The notes under the pieces were generated by a model, which was given only the letters and a program-made list of their open reading frames with translations, had not been told where the DNA came from and searched no databases. Source: Lachnospiraceae bacterium (lineage in GTDB: Bacteria > Bacillota > Clostridia > Lachnospirales > Lachnospiraceae). Taken from it: a stretch of DNA of 17,974 bases. How positions within the stretch are numbered: position 1 is the stretch's first letter; the number at the start of each line of letters is the position of its first letter. The DNA is taken from contig VSNO01000094.1 of assembly GCA_009774375.1 (NCBI GenBank), forward strand, positions 1-17,974. The letters are read 5' to 3'. Shown here piece after piece: positions 9,001-15,552 of this stretch. Made by a program: the position numbers and the translations under genes.

Positions 9001-10595
9001 TCGCGGATCGCGTCGATCGGCGGATTCGTCACCTGGGCAAACTGCTGTTTGAAATAATGCGACAACTGGTGGTGCGTCCTGGACAACACCGGGATCGGCG
9101 TGTCGACCCCCATCGCGCCGATGCTCTCCCCGCCGTTTTTTGCCATCGGCAGGATACTGGTCTGGAGCTCGTCGTAGGTGTAGCCAAACGCCTTCTGCAT
9201 GCGCTGGCGCTCCTCGTCAGAAAATGCCGGCACCCGCACATTCGGTATCTTTAACTCCCTCAGCGTGACAAGGTTGGAGTCAAGCCACGCCCCGTAAGGG
9301 TGGCTCTTTGCAAACTTTTCCTTCAGCGTGTCATCGTCGATGACCTCCCCCTTCACCGTATCCACCAGAAGCATTTTTCCGGGGCGGAGTCTGTCTTTCT
9401 TCACGATCTTCGACGCGTCGACCGGCAGCACGCCGACCTCCGACGACAGGATCAGCTGGTCATCGGACGTGATGTAATAGCGCGACGGCCGGAGCCCGTT
9501 CCGGTCGAGCACCGCTCCCATGATATCCCCGTCTGAGAAGAGAATGGACGCCGGACCGTCCCACGGCTCCATCATCGTCGCGTAATACTGATAAAAATCT
9601 TTCTTGGACTGCGACATCGTCTTATTGTTCGCCCACGGCTCCGGTATCGTGATCATGACCGCAAGCGGGAGCTCCATGCCGCTCATCACCAGAAATTCCA
9701 GCGTGTTGTCGAGCATCGCCGAGTCGGAGCCCTGCGCGTTGACCACCGGCAGTACCTTGTGAAACTCGTGGCTCAAAAATTCGGACTCCATATTTTCCTC
9801 ACGCGCAAGCATCTTGTCGACATTGCCGCGGATCGTGTTGATCTCACCATTATGTACGATAAAGCGGTTCGGGTGCGCCCGCTCCCAGCTCGGGTTTGTG
9901 TTGGTCGAGAAGCGGGAGTGCACGATCGCGATCGCCGACATATAGTCACTGCTCTGCAGATCCCTGAAAAATGTCCGCAGCTGTGCGACGAGGAACATCC
10001 CCTTATAAACGATCGTCCTGCTGCTGAGCGATACGACATACGTGTTATCAGAGCTCTGCTCAAACACGCGCCTTGCGATGTACAGCTTTCTGTCAAAGGG
10101 AAGCCCCCGCTCCACATTTGCCGGTTTCTTCACAAACGCCTGCATGATATTGGGCATGCACTCCACCGCCTTGTGTCCGAGCACTGCCGGCACGCACGGC
10201 ACCTCGCGCCAGCCTAAGAACTCAAGGCCCTCCTTCTCGACGATGATCTCAAACATCTTCTTCGCCTGGTTTCTTTTGAGCTCATCCTGCGGGAAGAAGA
10301 ACATACCGACACCGTACTCCCGCTCACCGCCAAGCTCGATCCCAAGCGGCTTTACCGCCCTGACAAAAAAGTCATGACAGATCTGGACCAGGATACCGAC
10401 GCCGTCGCCTGTCTTTCCCTCCGCGTCCTTTCCGGCCCTGTGTTCCAGGTTCTCCACGATCTTTAAGGCATTCTCGACCGTCTCACGCGTCTTTGTGCCC
10501 TTGATATTGACAACCGCGCCGATCCCGCAGTTGTCATGTTCAAATTCTGCCCTGTGAAGCGGCGCTTCGGGGACATTCATCTTTGCATCAAACAT
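6036..10595 (-). CDS. gltB: Glutamate synthase large subunit
   Basis: The alpha subunit of GOGAT hydrolyses glutamine in an N-terminal Ntn amidotransferase domain, channels ammonia to an FMN/[3Fe-4S] synthase barrel and forms glutamate. The 1519-residue product has full family length. The nucleophile is C23 in EHDNCGIGAVV, so a 22-residue propeptide would be removed. Later landmarks are LEHRAGKDAEGKTGDG, NRFIVHNGEINTIRGN, the barrel segment GEGGHLPAGKVYPWVAKTRH, the [3Fe-4S] ligands C1121, C1127 and C1132 in GCVMMRVCNLDTCPVG, and the C-terminal beta-helix repeats beginning GAGGQSFGAFIPNGLTLEL. The start at 10595 has AAGGAG 8 nt upstream. It is the first gene of gltBD, downstream of a strong promoter and a structured leader. 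No frame disruption is seen over 4.5 kb. Confidence 0.98.
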   Translation of the reverse strand: MFDAKMNVPEAPLHRAEFEHDNCGIGAVVNIKGTKTRETVENALKIVENLEHRAGKDAEGKTGDGVGILVQICHDFFVRAVKPLGIELGGEREYGVGMFFFPQDELKRNQAKKMFEIIVEKEGLEFLGWREVPCVPAVLGHKAVECMPNIMQAFVKKPANVERGLPFDRKLYIARRVFEQSSDNTYVVSLSSRTIVYKGMFLVAQLRTFFRDLQSSDYMSAIAIVHSRFSTNTNPSWERAHPNRFIVHNGEINTIRGNVDKMLAREENMESEFLSHEFHKVLPVVNAQGSDSAMLDNTLEFLVMSGMELPLAVMITIPEPWANNKTMSQSKKDFYQYYATMMEPWDGPASILFSDGDIMGAVLDRNGLRPSRYYITSDDQLILSSEVGVLPVDASKIVKKDRLRPGKMLLVDTVKGEVIDDDTLKEKFAKSHPYGAWLDSNLVTLRELKIPNVRVPAFSDEERQRMQKAFGYTYDELQTSILPMAKNGGESIGAMGVDTPIPVLSRTHHQLSHYFKQQFAQVTNPPIDAIREEVVTSTTVYIGKDGNLLHDTEKNCNVLKVNNPILTITDLLKIRNMKREGFKVEVIPIIYYKNTSLERAIDRLYVEADRAYREGVNIMILSDRGVDENHVAIPSLLAVSAMQKHLIRTKKRTSVALIIESAEPREVHDFAALIGYGACAVNPYLAQESIKELIDNGMLDKDYHAAVDDYNDAILHGIVKIASKMGISTIQSYQGSQIFEAIGIDADVVNKYFTNTVCRVGGITLQDIAKEVDALHSLAFDPLGLATDLTLDSPGQHKSRGGAEEHLYNPATIHMLQQSTQKGSYEMFKQYSDMINDENSVRNIRGLMDFNYPKKSIPLDEVESVDSIVTRFKTGAMSYGSISKEAHETLAIAMNRLRGKSNSGEGGEDLDRMVIGPDGINRCSAIKQVASGRFGVTSRYLVSAQEIQIKMAQGAKPGEGGHLPAGKVYPWVAKTRHSTPGVGLISPPPHHDIYSIEDLAQLIYDLKNSNKDARISVKLVSEAGVGTVAAGVAKAGAQVVLISGYDGGTGAAPKSSIHNAGLPWELGLAETHQTLIQNGLRNKVRIETDGKLMTGRDVAIAAILGAEEFGFATAPLVTMGCVMMRVCNLDTCPVGVATQNPELRKRFKGKPEYVMNFMRFIAQELREYMAKLGVRTVDDLVGRTDLLKMRDELPKGTVKLDLSLILNNPYRKEKAVFDPKQVYDFELEKTLDEKVLLKQLGGALEAGKEHKAPRKKSIELEVTNTDRSFGTIFGSEITKRYDDTLEEDTFRVRCNGAGGQSFGAFIPNGLTLELAGDSNDYFGKGLSGGKLIVYPPKGSTFRQDENIIVGNVALYGATSGKAFINGVAGERFCVRNSGAVAVVEGVGDHGCEYMTGGRVVVLGGTGKNFAAGMSGGIAYVLDEENDLYMRVNKEMISMSEITNKYDVIELKGMIQEHVACTNSEKGRKILENFGEYLPKFKKIIPFDYERMLKTIVQMEEKGLSAEQAQIEAFYANTHK

Positions 10596-10672
10596 CTTCT
10601 CTTCTCCTTCTCATCAATGATCTTGTCTGGGTGCGCCCGTTGACACTCTTCCTCCGGGTGCCCATGTGTAAT

Positions 10673-10703
10673 CGAGTAGGGAAGAACCATCTTCCCCTAC
10701 TCG
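10673..10703 (-). ncRNA. Leader hairpin upstream of gltB
   Basis: On the minus strand, CGAGTAGGGGAAGA and TCTTCCCTACTCG pair over 13 bp with a single bulged G and a TGGT tetraloop. It is part of the gltB 5' leader, about 80-110 nt upstream of the start codon, with no T run, so it is a structural element rather than a terminator. I do not recognise it as a known riboswitch. Confidence 0.5.
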
Positions 10704-10708
10704 CGCGC

Positions 10709-10751
10709 GACCCGTGCGCCGCACCAGCGGCATATTTCCCCTGCACGGGTC
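10709..10751 (-). ncRNA. GC-rich two-tier leader hairpin upstream of gltB
   Basis: An outer 9-bp stem GACCCGTGC/GCACGGGTC (10751-10743 with 10717-10709) encloses an inner GCCGC/GCGGC stem-loop (10731-10718). It lies directly after the attenuator-like terminator in the gltB leader. No U tract follows. The function is unknown; it may stabilise the readthrough transcript or take part in alternative folding. Confidence 0.45.
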
Positions 10752-10755
10752 TGCG

Positions 10756-10801
10756 AATAAAAAAGCAACCAAAAAACAGCTGTTAACCGCCTTTGGTTGC
10801 T
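10756..10801 (-). terminator. Intrinsic terminator inside the gltB leader (putative attenuator)
   Basis: On the minus strand, AGCAACCAAA (10801-10792) pairs with TTTGGTTGCT (10773-10764), with an 18-nt loop containing the small palindrome AACAGCTGTT, and is followed by a U tract and ATT. It lies about 30 nt after the predicted transcription start and about 160 nt before gltB. A terminator between a strong promoter and its operon implies attenuation or a short stand-alone transcript. On the plus strand it has no U run. Confidence 0.7.
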
Positions 10802-10832
10802 CTGAAATCCAATATTCTCCTGTGCTTTTCAC

Positions 10833-10861
10833 ATTATATGAGATTTTTCGCGTTTTGTAAA
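10833..10861 (-). promoter_or_regulatory. Strong promoter of gltBD
   Basis: Minus strand: TTTACA (10861-10856), a 17-bp spacer and a perfect TATAAT (10838-10833). The predicted start is near 10826, giving a leader of about 230 nt that contains the terminator and hairpins listed separately. Confidence 0.75.
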
Positions 10862-10944
10862 GTCTTTGCCGCTAATTTTCCCAAAAAAGTTTTGTCATAC
10901 TGCATTCCACGTGCGTTTTAATGCACCGCACAGTCTGTCACATC

Positions 10945-12981
10945 TCAGCGGAATTTGTTCACTTCCTGTCTCAGTTCGCCGGCAATGCGATGGTTGTCCG
11001 TCATCTCCGCCCGTATCGAGGCAAGGTTGTTCACCAGATCGGATGCCGCGTCCGCCGCCATGGCGATACCCCGCGCACTCTCCTCAACCGCCGTCGCGAT
11101 ACCTCCCATGCCGTCCTTCAGGACTGCCGTGTTCCCTTTCACTTCCTCTGCCTGCACCGCAAATGTACCAAGAATTTCCTCGAGATAATCCAGATCCTTC
11201 TTGTAATATTTCGCTATTTCCACAAACTTGTCATAATCCTTCAGAACTGTCGCATCCACAAACTCCAGCATCGATCCTGCGTCCGCCGAGAGGCGTCCCA
11301 CCGCCTTGATGACATTCAAGCTGATCTCCTGAATATCGTTGGCGATCATTCTTGAACGCCCTGCCAGGATGCGGATCTCATCTGCCACGACGGCAAATCC
11401 CTTGCCCACTTCCCCGGCTCTCGCCGCCTCGATCGAGGCATTGAGCGCCAGGAGGTTTGTCTGGCTCGCGATCCCGAGGATATCCTCCGTGAGATTCGCG
11501 ATCCGGTCCACCTGCCTGCTGTTCTCAATGGATTCCTTCATGGCGGAGCGGATCTCGTCCACCATGGAATTCGTGGATCTCCTGCCCTCCGACGCCGTCT
11601 TTTCACTCTCGTATGCCCTTACGCTGGACTCCTTCGCGAATGCGGCGCTGCTCACGGACTTGTCCGCGATCTCCATGACTGTCTGCGCTGTCGACTCTGT
11701 GAGCTGATTGATGTTGTCTGTCGTTACCGACACTTCCTCCATGCTGGCTGTCAGTTCCTCCATGGTCGCGGAGGTATCGTTCGCATTTCCGTTCGAATCA
11801 CTGATGCTGGCTGTGATCGAATCGACTGATCTCAGCAGATTCTGTGACTCTGTGTCCATCTTGGACAGCATGGTCTCCAGTGTATCCGCCAGGAATGCGA
11901 CCGACTCCCTCAATTCCGCCATTTCCCTTGTGGCGGCATAGCCGCCAGAATTTTGGTCGATCAGCTTCGTCTCACCGCGCGACAATGCCTGCGTCTGTTT
12001 TACGATCCACGCAAACGGCATCGCGATGCCGTTTGCCATAACGACTGCCATAAAGATTCCGATCGCGACCGCGATGACCAGCGCGACACACAGCATGACA
12101 AACAGGCTCCTGATGATCCCGCACGCTTCGTCGAACGGCGCCGCCACACAGACTGACATTCCGCCGATCCCCACCGGTTCATACGCATATATGAAATCAT
12201 ATCCGGAGACGACCCCGCCTGCTCCCTTCGCCATATTTGCCGCCGCCGTTTTGAGGTTCTCCGTCATCGTGTCTATCGTTTCTGACGAGACAGACGGATC
12301 ACATTCGCCGGTCAGCCAGTTCTGCAGCAGCACGATATCCCTGTCGGGATGCGCCGCAAGCATTCCGTCGGAATTCAGCATGAATACATAATTGCTGGGC
12401 GTGATGGAATAATCGTCCAGCATTTCTGATATGTACTCCAGACGGACAAATCCAACCAGCACACCAGCCTGCTGACCATTGTGCGTGACAGGCGTCCCGA
12501 TCGCAAGGATCCTTCTTCCCGTACTTTTCGAGAACATTGGCTCACAGACGACGGTTTCGTTATTTTTCCACGGAGACAGATAGTACTCACGGTCGGCGAT
12601 GGACGTCCCGTGGTGTTCGGCGCCGTCGGTATGGGCGATCTCGATCCCCTCGCTGTCCGTGATCAGAAAATGGGACCACATGTTGCCGCTGTCAGCAATG
12701 ATCTGATTCAGATACGCCTCCGCCCTGTCAGCATCCATGCTGGTCACATTCTCATTATACGCCGCAGTCTCCACCACCGCGACGTATTTCTGCACGGACT
12801 CGTGAATGTTGTCAGCCAGCATCTGCGCCATTGTCAGATACGTATCCTCCTTATCGTTCTGGACTCCTCGAAATACCTGCAGCGCGATCACCATCAGGAT
12901 GACGACAAACGGCAGGAGCATTCCAGCCAGCAGATTGCGGAGAAATACCCTTTTTAGGCTGATGTTCTTTTTGCTTTTCAT
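10945..12981 (-). CDS. Methyl-accepting chemotaxis protein with extracellular cache-type sensor
   Basis: A transmembrane chemoreceptor that senses an unknown ligand outside the cell and controls CheA/CheW. From the chosen start (678 residues): a basic cytoplasmic tail, TM1 near residues 17-37 (LAGMLLPFVVILMVIALQVF), a periplasmic-side domain of about 240 residues resembling dCache_1 (YLTMAQMLADNIHESV at its start, later FVRLEYISEMLDDYSI), TM2 near 285-310, a HAMP-like linker, and the cytoplasmic signalling coiled coil. The kinase-contact tip is SQTNLLALNASIEAARAGE, followed by GKGFAVVADEIRILA, near residues 500-530. I chose ATG 12981 because GGGGG lies just upstream; the in-frame ATG at 13005 has no ribosome site. 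No chemotaxis partners are adjacent. A possible extended -10 (TGCTAGAAT) lies upstream near 13030-13040. No strong terminator follows. Confidence 0.93.
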   Translation of the reverse strand: MKSKKNISLKRVFLRNLLAGMLLPFVVILMVIALQVFRGVQNDKEDTYLTMAQMLADNIHESVQKYVAVVETAAYNENVTSMDADRAEAYLNQIIADSGNMWSHFLITDSEGIEIAHTDGAEHHGTSIADREYYLSPWKNNETVVCEPMFSKSTGRRILAIGTPVTHNGQQAGVLVGFVRLEYISEMLDDYSITPSNYVFMLNSDGMLAAHPDRDIVLLQNWLTGECDPSVSSETIDTMTENLKTAAANMAKGAGGVVSGYDFIYAYEPVGIGGMSVCVAAPFDEACGIIRSLFVMLCVALVIAVAIGIFMAVVMANGIAMPFAWIVKQTQALSRGETKLIDQNSGGYAATREMAELRESVAFLADTLETMLSKMDTESQNLLRSVDSITASISDSNGNANDTSATMEELTASMEEVSVTTDNINQLTESTAQTVMEIADKSVSSAAFAKESSVRAYESEKTASEGRRSTNSMVDEIRSAMKESIENSRQVDRIANLTEDILGIASQTNLLALNASIEAARAGEVGKGFAVVADEIRILAGRSRMIANDIQEISLNVIKAVGRLSADAGSMLEFVDATVLKDYDKFVEIAKYYKKDLDYLEEILGTFAVQAEEVKGNTAVLKDGMGGIATAVEESARGIAMAADAASDLVNNLASIRAEMTDNHRIAGELRQEVNKFR

Positions 12982-13066
12982 AAATCTGTCCCCCTTTTTG
13001 TTCATATGTAATAAAGTGTACAGATTTATTCTAGCATAGTTTGTTCAAAAAAGCCACAAATATCCT

Positions 13067-14245
13067 TTAACGCAAACAGCGCACTTCTGGCTGCCCTGGG
13101 ATTTTCCGGTCATCCTTGACTGCCTTTGTTTCCGCAAGCTCCTCATTTTTCTCCCAGCTTTTCTTTGCCATCTGGAGCTTATCTGCCGCCGCGTCCCTCA
13201 CGAAATCCCGCCCTGTATCCTGCACGTGATCTTCTCTTGGCTGTGCCACGGTATTTTTCTTTCCATAGCCTGACAACGCCTTTAACCGAAGGTCAAGGGC
13301 AGATTCATAATCGTAAATCTTTAGATGCCGGGCGATCTCCCTGTTTTCAGCAAGTTCTCTGGACTCGTCTATGAAAATACTGTACGCCTCCGCGCGTTCT
13401 TTCAGGGTAAATTCCTTATTCTCAAAAACCTGCATGGTTCTCCCGTAGCTTTCGTCCAGCATTTTGCTGTACTCTTTTTCCTGCATCACCTCCGTGAGCC
13501 GTTGGTTATCAATCTCATCAATGTTATCTTTATTGTTCGCATCATAATTCATGCGCTTCTGATGCTCCGCCGCTTTTTCTTCGCCGGAAACCGCATTGTC
13601 CCCTGCCATGCCGGATATGCTTCCACCAGACGCCTTCTCGTACTCTGGCGCTTCTGCGGCGGTATTCTGATCCAGCCCTTCCAGACTTTTCGCGATCATA
13701 TCCGCCTCGGCGGCCTTGTTTGCCACCTCATCCGCATTCTGTGCGGCCTCCGTCTCCTGCTGTGCGGCCTTGGCCTGCTGCGTCTCGTCTGCCGCCGCCT
13801 GACGCATGTCCTTTAATGCCTGCTGTTTCATGAGAAAATGGCTCTTTAATTCCTCCAAAATCCTCTCATCATTATCTGACAGGCGCAGATTCTGCATTTC
13901 ATTGTAATGCATCCGGATTCTGCCAAACAGCTCTTTGTCAAGGCGTTCCTGTTCATCCTGGCTTAATTCCCCGCCATTCAGGGCAGCATCTATAAGTCGT
14001 TCAAAAGATTTTTCGGTTTTTACCTTTTCAACCGTCTCTCCATCTCCATACTCCGCCTTTTCCTCCTTCAATGCCGCAATATTAACATAATCCCTTGCCT
14101 TTTTGCTTCCTTCTGAAGAGATTACCAGTGTCGCCGCATCCTGTTGTAAGTCACAGTCTGCCAATCTGGATACACCCATCTTCACTTTGCATGGCTCCGT
14201 ATAATTCACCTGCGCCTTTATAAATGGCATTTTAACTGTAGGCAT
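13067..14245 (-). CDS. Soluble, highly charged helical protein of unknown function
   Basis: 392 residues with a good ribosome site (AAGGGGG, about 9 nt before the ATG). There is no signal peptide or membrane segment. The N-terminal ~70 residues look folded (MPTVKMPFIKAQVNYTEP, DAATLVISSEGSKKARDYVN). Residues ~75-160 are acidic and helical (ELSQDEQERLDKELFGRIR); ~150-215 form an Ala/Gln/Glu-rich low-complexity or coiled-coil stretch (QQAKAAQQETEAAQNADE). A second helical block follows (ENKEFTLKERAEAYSIFIDE, ending SALDLRLKALSGYGKKN), then a charged tail. I do not recognise the family. It lies downstream, on the same strand, of a small broken ORF (14532-14279) and upstream of the chemoreceptor by 85 bp. 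Its base composition is more AT-rich than gltB, which may indicate recent acquisition or weaker codon bias. Confidence 0.8.
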   Translation of the reverse strand: MPTVKMPFIKAQVNYTEPCKVKMGVSRLADCDLQQDAATLVISSEGSKKARDYVNIAALKEEKAEYGDGETVEKVKTEKSFERLIDAALNGGELSQDEQERLDKELFGRIRMHYNEMQNLRLSDNDERILEELKSHFLMKQQALKDMRQAAADETQQAKAAQQETEAAQNADEVANKAAEADMIAKSLEGLDQNTAAEAPEYEKASGGSISGMAGDNAVSGEEKAAEHQKRMNYDANNKDNIDEIDNQRLTEVMQEKEYSKMLDESYGRTMQVFENKEFTLKERAEAYSIFIDESRELAENREIARHLKIYDYESALDLRLKALSGYGKKNTVAQPREDHVQDTGRDFVRDAAADKLQMAKKSWEKNEELAETKAVKDDRKIPGQPEVRCLR

Positions 14246-14278
14246 TTTATAATCCCCCTTATTTAACTTCTATGATTT

Positions 14279-14532
14279 TTACATACTTGGAGTGACCCCG
14301 TCAAATGGATTGGGATCTGGCCAAATGACATCAACTGCAATAATTGCATGTGTAATATTATAATCGCTTGTTACAGTTCCTTTTGCTGTAAATCCGTCAC
14401 CAAATACAGTCCTCCATCCTCGTCTAAAGATACAATAGGAGTCTCATAGTCATTTCACTCAACTTCTATTAGTTCCTCATTACTGACACTTTCCTCAGCG
14501 TGAGTGATTAATATATTATTGTTTACAAGCAT
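14279..14532 (-). pseudogene. Small acidic ORF with an in-frame stop and a frameshift
   Basis: One frame reads MLVNNNILITHAEESVSNEE.. up to a TGA at about 14458, then continues as NDYETPIVSLDEDGGLY. From there a single added T in the TTT tract near 14402-14404 leads into a second frame, FGDGFTAKGTVTSDYN then HAIIAVDVIWPDPNPFDG, ending at TAA 14279. Both halves read as genuine protein, so a product of about 85 residues has been broken by one nonsense codon (TGA for what could have been TGG) and one frameshift. The 392-residue gene starts 33 bp later with its own ribosome site, so the two were probably co-transcribed. No ribosome site is evident before the ATG at 14532, and the true start may have been lost at the junction with the isomerase remnant. 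Family not recognised. Confidence 0.55.
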
Positions 14533-14740
14533 AATAATTATAAATCAGATGATCACCCATATTGTTCATCTCAATATCAAGTCCCAATTTTCTTGCCATC
14601 TCAGGTTGACTATTTTTGTCCTGCAATTCATCCCCCCACCAAAGAGATACCGCATCAAATCCTGCACTCCTTATCATTTGCAATCGTTGCTGTATGGGTA
14701 ATTGATAACTGAACCATGAAAACATTCCGAAACCAGACAT
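14516..14740 (-). pseudogene. Truncated sugar-phosphate isomerase/epimerase (AP-endonuclease-2-like TIM barrel), N-terminus only
   Basis: An intact promoter-like element and GGAGGG ribosome site precede the ATG at 14740. The first ~57 residues (MSGFGMFSWFSYQLPIQQRL.., then GFDAVSLWWGDE, ..ARKLGLDIE) match the start of xylose-isomerase-like TIM barrels: beta-1, the helix, then 'GFDAVSLWW' on beta-2. After LGLDIE the sequence diverges into an Asn/Tyr-rich tail (MNNMGDHLIYNYY) and stops, whereas the family continues for about 200 more residues. The rest of the gene is absent, and a different small ORF occupies the following DNA. This is best read as a deletion remnant. Assignment rests on a short region, so the exact subfamily is uncertain. 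Confidence 0.7.
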
Positions 14741-14775
14741 ATGCCCTCCAAAAATTCCGATTTTATGCTGGCTCC

Positions 14776-14784
14776 ATTATACCA
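14776..14784 (-). promoter_or_regulatory. Extended -10 promoter element of the isomerase remnant
   Basis: Minus strand TGGTATAAT (14784-14776), a perfect -10 with the upstream TG; no good -35 at 17 bp. It lies about 35 bp before the ATG at 14740, so the truncated gene and the ORFs downstream may still be transcribed. Confidence 0.5.
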
Positions 14785-14948
14785 CGATCACTTTCCAGAG
14801 GGAATAAATTTTACATAAAATTCATTTTTCTATGATAAACCTTATTTTCTTCCTGCTGTCAATATACCCATTCTCTGTGGCGGAAAACATGATATCCTAG
14901 TCCGTCTTGAGGTAACTGTCTGTTATGTGAAATTTTTCACAATAATTG

Positions 14949-14977
14949 TTGTCATTTTGGGCATGGGATAGTATACT
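14949..14977 (+). promoter_or_regulatory. Promoter of the flavin reductase-like gene
   Basis: TTGTCA (14949-14954), a 17-bp spacer and TATACT (14972-14977), 43 bp before the start codon at 15021. The predicted leader is about 37 nt and ends in the AAGGAG ribosome site (15006-15011). Confidence 0.7.
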
Positions 14978-15020
14978 AATAATATCTGATTATCAAAACC
15001 ATATATAAGGAGCGATTACT

Positions 15021-15524
15021 ATGCATGTATTTCAACCGATTCCCATCGATACCATGGAGTTCAATCCATTCGAATCGTTCGGAAAAGACTGGGCGCTCGT
15101 GTCGGCCGGCTCGAGACAGAAAGCAAACACCATGACCGTCAGCTGGGGCGGCGTCGGTGTACTCTGGGGAAAGAATGTCGCCTTCATCTTCGTGCGCGAC
15201 TCAAGATATACCAAAGAACTGATCGACGCCGGAGATTTTTTCTCCATCTCATTTATGGGAAAAGAATATAAGGAAGCGCTGAACTACTGCGGTTCCCATT
15301 CCGGACGCGGCACAGACAAGATCGCAGAGGCCGGTCTCACCTGGAATTACAAGCTCTCGATCCCGTTCATCGATGAGGGAAGCTTCGTCGTTCTGTGCCA
15401 TAAGCTGTCCGCCACAAGACTGACAGAGGACTCTTTCCTGTCACCGGAGATCGCCAAATGGTATGCCGACGGCGACCTGCACACGATGTACGTCGGGGAG
15501 ATCCTCGAACTGATGGCGAGATAA
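15021..15524 (+). CDS. Flavin reductase-like FMN-binding protein
   Basis: A 167-residue member of the split-barrel flavin reductase/flavoredoxin superfamily: these bind FMN and either reduce free flavin with NAD(P)H or act as electron carriers in anaerobes. Signatures are WALVSAGSRQKANTMTVSWG (beta strands around the flavin phosphate), FVRDSRYTKELID and FFSISFMGKEYKEALNYCG, then SGRGTDKIAEAGLT. Length suits the family. The start has AAGGAG 9 nt upstream and its own promoter. It stands alone, converging on the CPBP protease gene with a shared palindromic terminator. The substrate and physiological partner cannot be told from sequence; the single Cys in NYCGSHSGRG is common in clostridial members. 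Confidence 0.88.
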   Translation: MHVFQPIPIDTMEFNPFESFGKDWALVSAGSRQKANTMTVSWGGVGVLWGKNVAFIFVRDSRYTKELIDAGDFFSISFMGKEYKEALNYCGSHSGRGTDKIAEAGLTWNYKLSIPFIDEGSFVVLCHKLSATRLTEDSFLSPEIAKWYADGDLHTMYVGEILELMAR

Positions 15525-15552
15525 GCGCAGGCTGTACAGCCTGCGCTTTCTT
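15524..15552 (+). terminator. Terminator between convergent genes
   Basis: A perfect 24-nt palindrome (15524-15547), AGCGCAGGCT-GTAC-AGCCTGCGCT, starts on the last base of the flavin-reductase stop codon and is followed by TTCTT on the plus strand. On the minus strand it lies just after the CPBP gene stop (15551) but has no U run there. Confidence 0.75.

Noticed and set aside
10673..10751. tRNA or 5S rRNA gene suggested by the strong GC-rich hairpins
   Set aside because: No cloverleaf, no T-loop GTTCRANNC and no CCA end; the arms form two simple hairpins.
10614..10832. Minus-strand GTG-initiated 72-codon frame through the gltB leader, as a leader peptide
   Set aside because: No ribosome site before the GTG, which would lie within a few bases of the predicted transcription start, and the frame runs through the terminator and hairpins. 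The first ~26 codons could still be checked as a leader peptide, but I cannot support it.
10862..10944. Terminator for the chemoreceptor gene (GTGCG...CGCAC followed by a T run)
   Set aside because: The stem is only 5-6 bp with a loop of more than 10 nt and the T run (CTTTTTTGG) lies about 25 nt further on; too weak to call.
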